From Actinomadura sp. NAK00032 (lineage in GTDB: Bacteria > Actinomycetota > Actinomycetes > Streptosporangiales > Streptosporangiaceae), in contig NZ_CP054932.1 in assembly GCF_013364275.1 (NCBI RefSeq), forward strand, positions 4,216,001 through 4,280,000: DNA of 64,000 bases, in the 5' to 3' direction. Made by a program: the position numbers and the translations under genes. Positions 62,015 through 64,000 of this stretch are shown piece by piece. The notes beneath the pieces were generated by a model. The model had not been told where the DNA came from. It saw only the letters and a list, made by a program, of their open reading frames with translations, and made no database searches. Within the stretch, counting starts at the first letter, position 1, and every line of letters begins with the position of its first letter.

Positions 62015-63489
62015 GCGCGGCATCACCGGAGGAGCTGCGGGGGCTGTTCCTCTTCGAGGACCTCGACGACGAGAAGCTCGGCTGGCTGTCGCTGTGCGGG
62101 ACGGTCGCCGAGTACCCGGCCGAGGGCGTCATCTGCGCGCAGGGCGACTCCGCCGAGTTCCTGTACGTGCTGCTGGACGGCGAGATGGCGATGACCCAGA
62201 CCGTGCGGGGGCACGCCGTCGAGGTCAGCCGGACCGACCGCCCCGGCACCTACGGCGGCGCCGTGCAGGCGTACCTGGGGCACAAGATCGAGCAGCGGTA
62301 CCAGCACTCGCTGCGGGCGACGCGCCCCGCGCGGGTGTTCGTGCTGCCCGCGCTGAAGTTCGCCAAGGCCGTCCGCAAGTGGTTCCCGATGGCCACGCAC
62401 CTGCTGGAGGGCATCTTCTTCGGGATGACCAACGCGCGGCGGATCGTCGACCAGCGCGAGCGACTCACCGCGCTCGGCACGATCACGGCCGGGCTCACCC
62501 ACGAGCTGAACAACCCGGCCGCGGCCGCCGCGCGGGCCAGCGCCGAGCTCGGCGAGCGGCTGCTCGGCGCGCAGCGCGGCCTCGCCGACCTCGCCGCGCA
62601 GGGCGTCGACTGCACGCATCTGAGCGCCCTCGTGTCGCTGCGCCCGGCGCTGCCCGCGCCGCCGCCCGGCGGCCGGCGCAGCCCGCTGGAGGTCAGCGAC
62701 GCCGAGGACGAGCTGGGCGACTGGCTGGAGGAGCGCGGCGTGCCGGACGCCTGGGACCTCGCGCCGGGCCTGGTCGCCGCCGGGGTCGGGACCGAGCAGG
62801 CGGCGGAGGTCGAGCGGGCGGCCGGCGGGCACCTGCCGGCCGCGATGCGCTGGCTCGCCGAGGTGATGGAGGTGACGCAGCTCCAGTCGGAGATCTCCGA
62901 GGCGATGGGCCGCATCACCGCGCTGCTGGACTCGGCCCGCCAGTACTCCCAGCTCGACCGCGCCCCCTACGGGCGGGCCGACCTGCGCGAGCTGCTGGAC
63001 AGCACGCTGACGATGCTGAAGCGCAAGATCGGGCCGGACGTGACCGTGAAGCTCGACTACGACGCGGACCTGCCGCCCGTGCCGGTGTTCGCGGCGGAGC
63101 TGAACCAGGTCTGGACGAACCTGATCGTCAACGCGCTCTACGCGATGCAGGGCGCGGGCACGCTGACGCTCCGGACCGCGCGCGTGAACGACCACGCGCT
63201 CGTGGAGATCGGCGACACCGGGACCGGCATCCCCGACGAGGACGTCGACCGGATCTTCACGCCGTTCTTCACCACCAAGCCGGTCGGGCAGGGCACCGGG
63301 CTCGGCCTCGACATCTCCTGGCGCATCGTCGCCGACCGCCACGGCGGCGACATCACGGTGGCGTCGTCCCTGCCGGGCGACACCCGCTTCCAGGTCCTCC
63401 TCCCGCTCACCGAGCCCGCCGCCGAGAACTCCGGCGACGAGCCCGGCGGCGGGTCAGGCGATGAGTCCGGTGCGGGCTCCGCCGGGTAG
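62011..63489 (+). CDS. Sensor histidine kinase with N-terminal cNMP-binding domain
   Basis: 492 residues; ATG 62011 overlaps the preceding stop (ATGA). Residues ~10-130 are a cyclic-nucleotide-binding (CRP-like) domain: GDSAEFLYVLLDGEMAMTQ and GTYGGAVQAYLG (phosphate-binding-cassette-like). Phosphoacceptor H164 lies in LTHELNNPAAAA. A long helical spacer with DUF-like region precedes the HATPase: N-box NLIVNALYAMQG, G1 DTGTGIPDED, F-box FTPFFTTKP and G2 GQGTGLGLDIS. No transmembrane segment is seen, so it is cytoplasmic. The partner is the adjacent receiver-TrxR protein. The C-terminus is Gly/Ser-rich. Confidence 0.9.
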   Translation: MSAASPEELRGLFLFEDLDDEKLGWLSLCGTVAEYPAEGVICAQGDSAEFLYVLLDGEMAMTQTVRGHAVEVSRTDRPGTYGGAVQAYLGHKIEQRYQHSLRATRPARVFVLPALKFAKAVRKWFPMATHLLEGIFFGMTNARRIVDQRERLTALGTITAGLTHELNNPAAAAARASAELGERLLGAQRGLADLAAQGVDCTHLSALVSLRPALPAPPPGGRRSPLEVSDAEDELGDWLEERGVPDAWDLAPGLVAAGVGTEQAAEVERAAGGHLPAAMRWLAEVMEVTQLQSEISEAMGRITALLDSARQYSQLDRAPYGRADLRELLDSTLTMLKRKIGPDVTVKLDYDADLPPVPVFAAELNQVWTNLIVNALYAMQGAGTLTLRTARVNDHALVEIGDTGTGIPDEDVDRIFTPFFTTKPVGQGTGLGLDISWRIVADRHGGDITVASSLPGDTRFQVLLPLTEPAAENSGDEPGGGSGDESGAGSAG

Positions 63490-63500
63490 GGCGGCGCGGG

Positions 63501-64000
63501 CTACTCGAAGAGGTCGGGCTGCTCGCGGGTGATCTGGTCGTAGAGCGGCTGGTAGTTGATCCAGCCGACCAGGTCGTTGCCGATCTGCTCGTGGGTGAGG
63601 GCGGCGTTGTCGTGCTCGATGGGGACGACCTGCCCGGCGGCCTTGGCGAGCAGCTGCACCTGGCAGGAGCGCTCCATCGTGATGAACCACCAGGCCGCGG
63701 CGTCCACGGTGTCGCCGACGGTGAGCAGCCCGTGGTTGCGCAGGATGACGGCCTTGTGCCCGCCGAGGGCGGCGGCGATGCGCTTGCCCTCCTCCAGGTC
63801 GGTGACGACGCCGGTGTAGTCGTCGAACAGGCCGTGGTCCTGGTAGAACGCGCACACGTCCTGCGTGATCGGCTCCAGCTTCTGCCCGAGCGCCGACATC
63901 GCGCGGCCGTAGGTGGAGTGGCTGTGCGCGGCGGCGACCACGTCCGGGCGGGCCTGGTGCACCTGCGAGTGGATCGCGAACGCGGCCTCGTTCACCGGGT
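63501..64000 (-). CDS. Class II aldolase/adducin family protein (cut by window end)
   Basis: The visible 166 residues are the C-terminal part; the start is beyond 64000. Metal-binding AAHSHSTYGRAMSALG (H.H, zinc), the third ligand in VILRNHGLLTVGDTVDAAAW and the LEPITQDVCAFYQDHG block identify the L-fuculose-phosphate aldolase/ribulose-5-phosphate 4-epimerase family. The tail WINYQPLYDQITREQPDLFE is common in aldolase-II-like proteins of degradative operons. The exact reaction cannot be assigned from this part. Confidence 0.85.
   Translation of the reverse strand, partial: PVNEAAFAIHSQVHQARPDVVAAAHSHSTYGRAMSALGQKLEPITQDVCAFYQDHGLFDDYTGVVTDLEEGKRIAAALGGHKAVILRNHGLLTVGDTVDAAAWWFITMERSCQVQLLAKAAGQVVPIEHDNAALTHEQIGNDLVGWINYQPLYDQITREQPDLFE

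Overview
The window is very GC-rich chromosomal DNA from an actinomycete. Stop-poor antisense frames, frequent GTG/TTG starts, IdeR/DmdR-type iron boxes, a Methyltransf_19 (DUF574) methyltransferase, a MEDS/HATPase regulator and a PucR regulator all fit. The siderophore genes resemble those for madurastatins, which are known from Actinomadura, so a Thermomonosporaceae/Streptosporangiales host is a reasonable inference, not a proof. No rRNA, standard tRNA, CRISPR array, insertion sequence or phage gene was seen.

Layout. (1) 0.3-4.1 kb: a YbaB/EbfC-like protein, a multi-pass membrane protein and a PH-like membrane protein, then a DnaQ-fold exonuclease and an AHSA1/SRPBCC protein. (2) 4.2-20.4 kb: a siderophore locus controlled by three iron boxes. 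It holds a salicylate synthase (divergent), an NRPS of about 3,993 residues, a siderophore-binding lipoprotein, an ornithine N5-hydroxylase and an MbtH protein. Specificity residues read from the sequence give Gly, then beta-Ala (signature without Asp235), then N5-hydroxy-Orn with an embedded N-methyltransferase, then a terminal C-PCP with no A or TE domain. This is the order expected for the C-terminal part of a madurastatin-type chain (salicyl-Ser-Gly-betaAla-NMe-hOrn-hOrn). The salicylate ligase, aryl carrier and Ser module are not in the window. (3) 20.4-24.5 kb: a secreted esterase and two MFS transporters. (4) 24.6-33.3 kb: a phosphotransferase-fold protein, an acyl-CoA ligase, a TetR repressor and a LivGFHMK-type ABC importer. 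Four copies of one palindrome precede the transcription units, which suggests a single carboxylic-acid uptake and CoA-activation regulon. (5) 33.4-38.5 kb: a polyol PTS operon (1-phosphofructokinase-like kinase, split mannitol-type EIIC/EIIB/EIIA, zinc dehydrogenase, HPr, DeoR repressor). (6) 38.7-49.7 kb: accessory and regulatory genes, including a PAP2-WS/DGAT fusion, a DMT-type transporter, PucR, an acyltransferase-3, a methyltransferase, a GNAT, a DoxX-like protein, MEDS-HATPase, a YbdK-like ligase and two small membrane proteins. (7) 49.8-57.2 kb: glutaryl-CoA-dehydrogenase-like protein, then methylmalonyl-CoA mutase small and large subunits with the MeaB GTPase, overlapped by a few bases each, and a tandem GNAT. 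(8) 57.3-64 kb: a tRNA-like fold upstream of an HNH endonuclease, a secreted coiled-coil protein, a Gfo/Idh/MocA oxidoreductase, a two-component pair whose response regulator is fused to glutaredoxin-like and thioredoxin-reductase-like domains, and a class II aldolase cut by the window end.

The most unusual items are the NRPS (third condensation domain lacking its catalytic HH, terminal C-PCP without A/TE), the PAP2-WS/DGAT fusion, the four-site TetR regulon, the tRNA-like element and the redox two-component pair.
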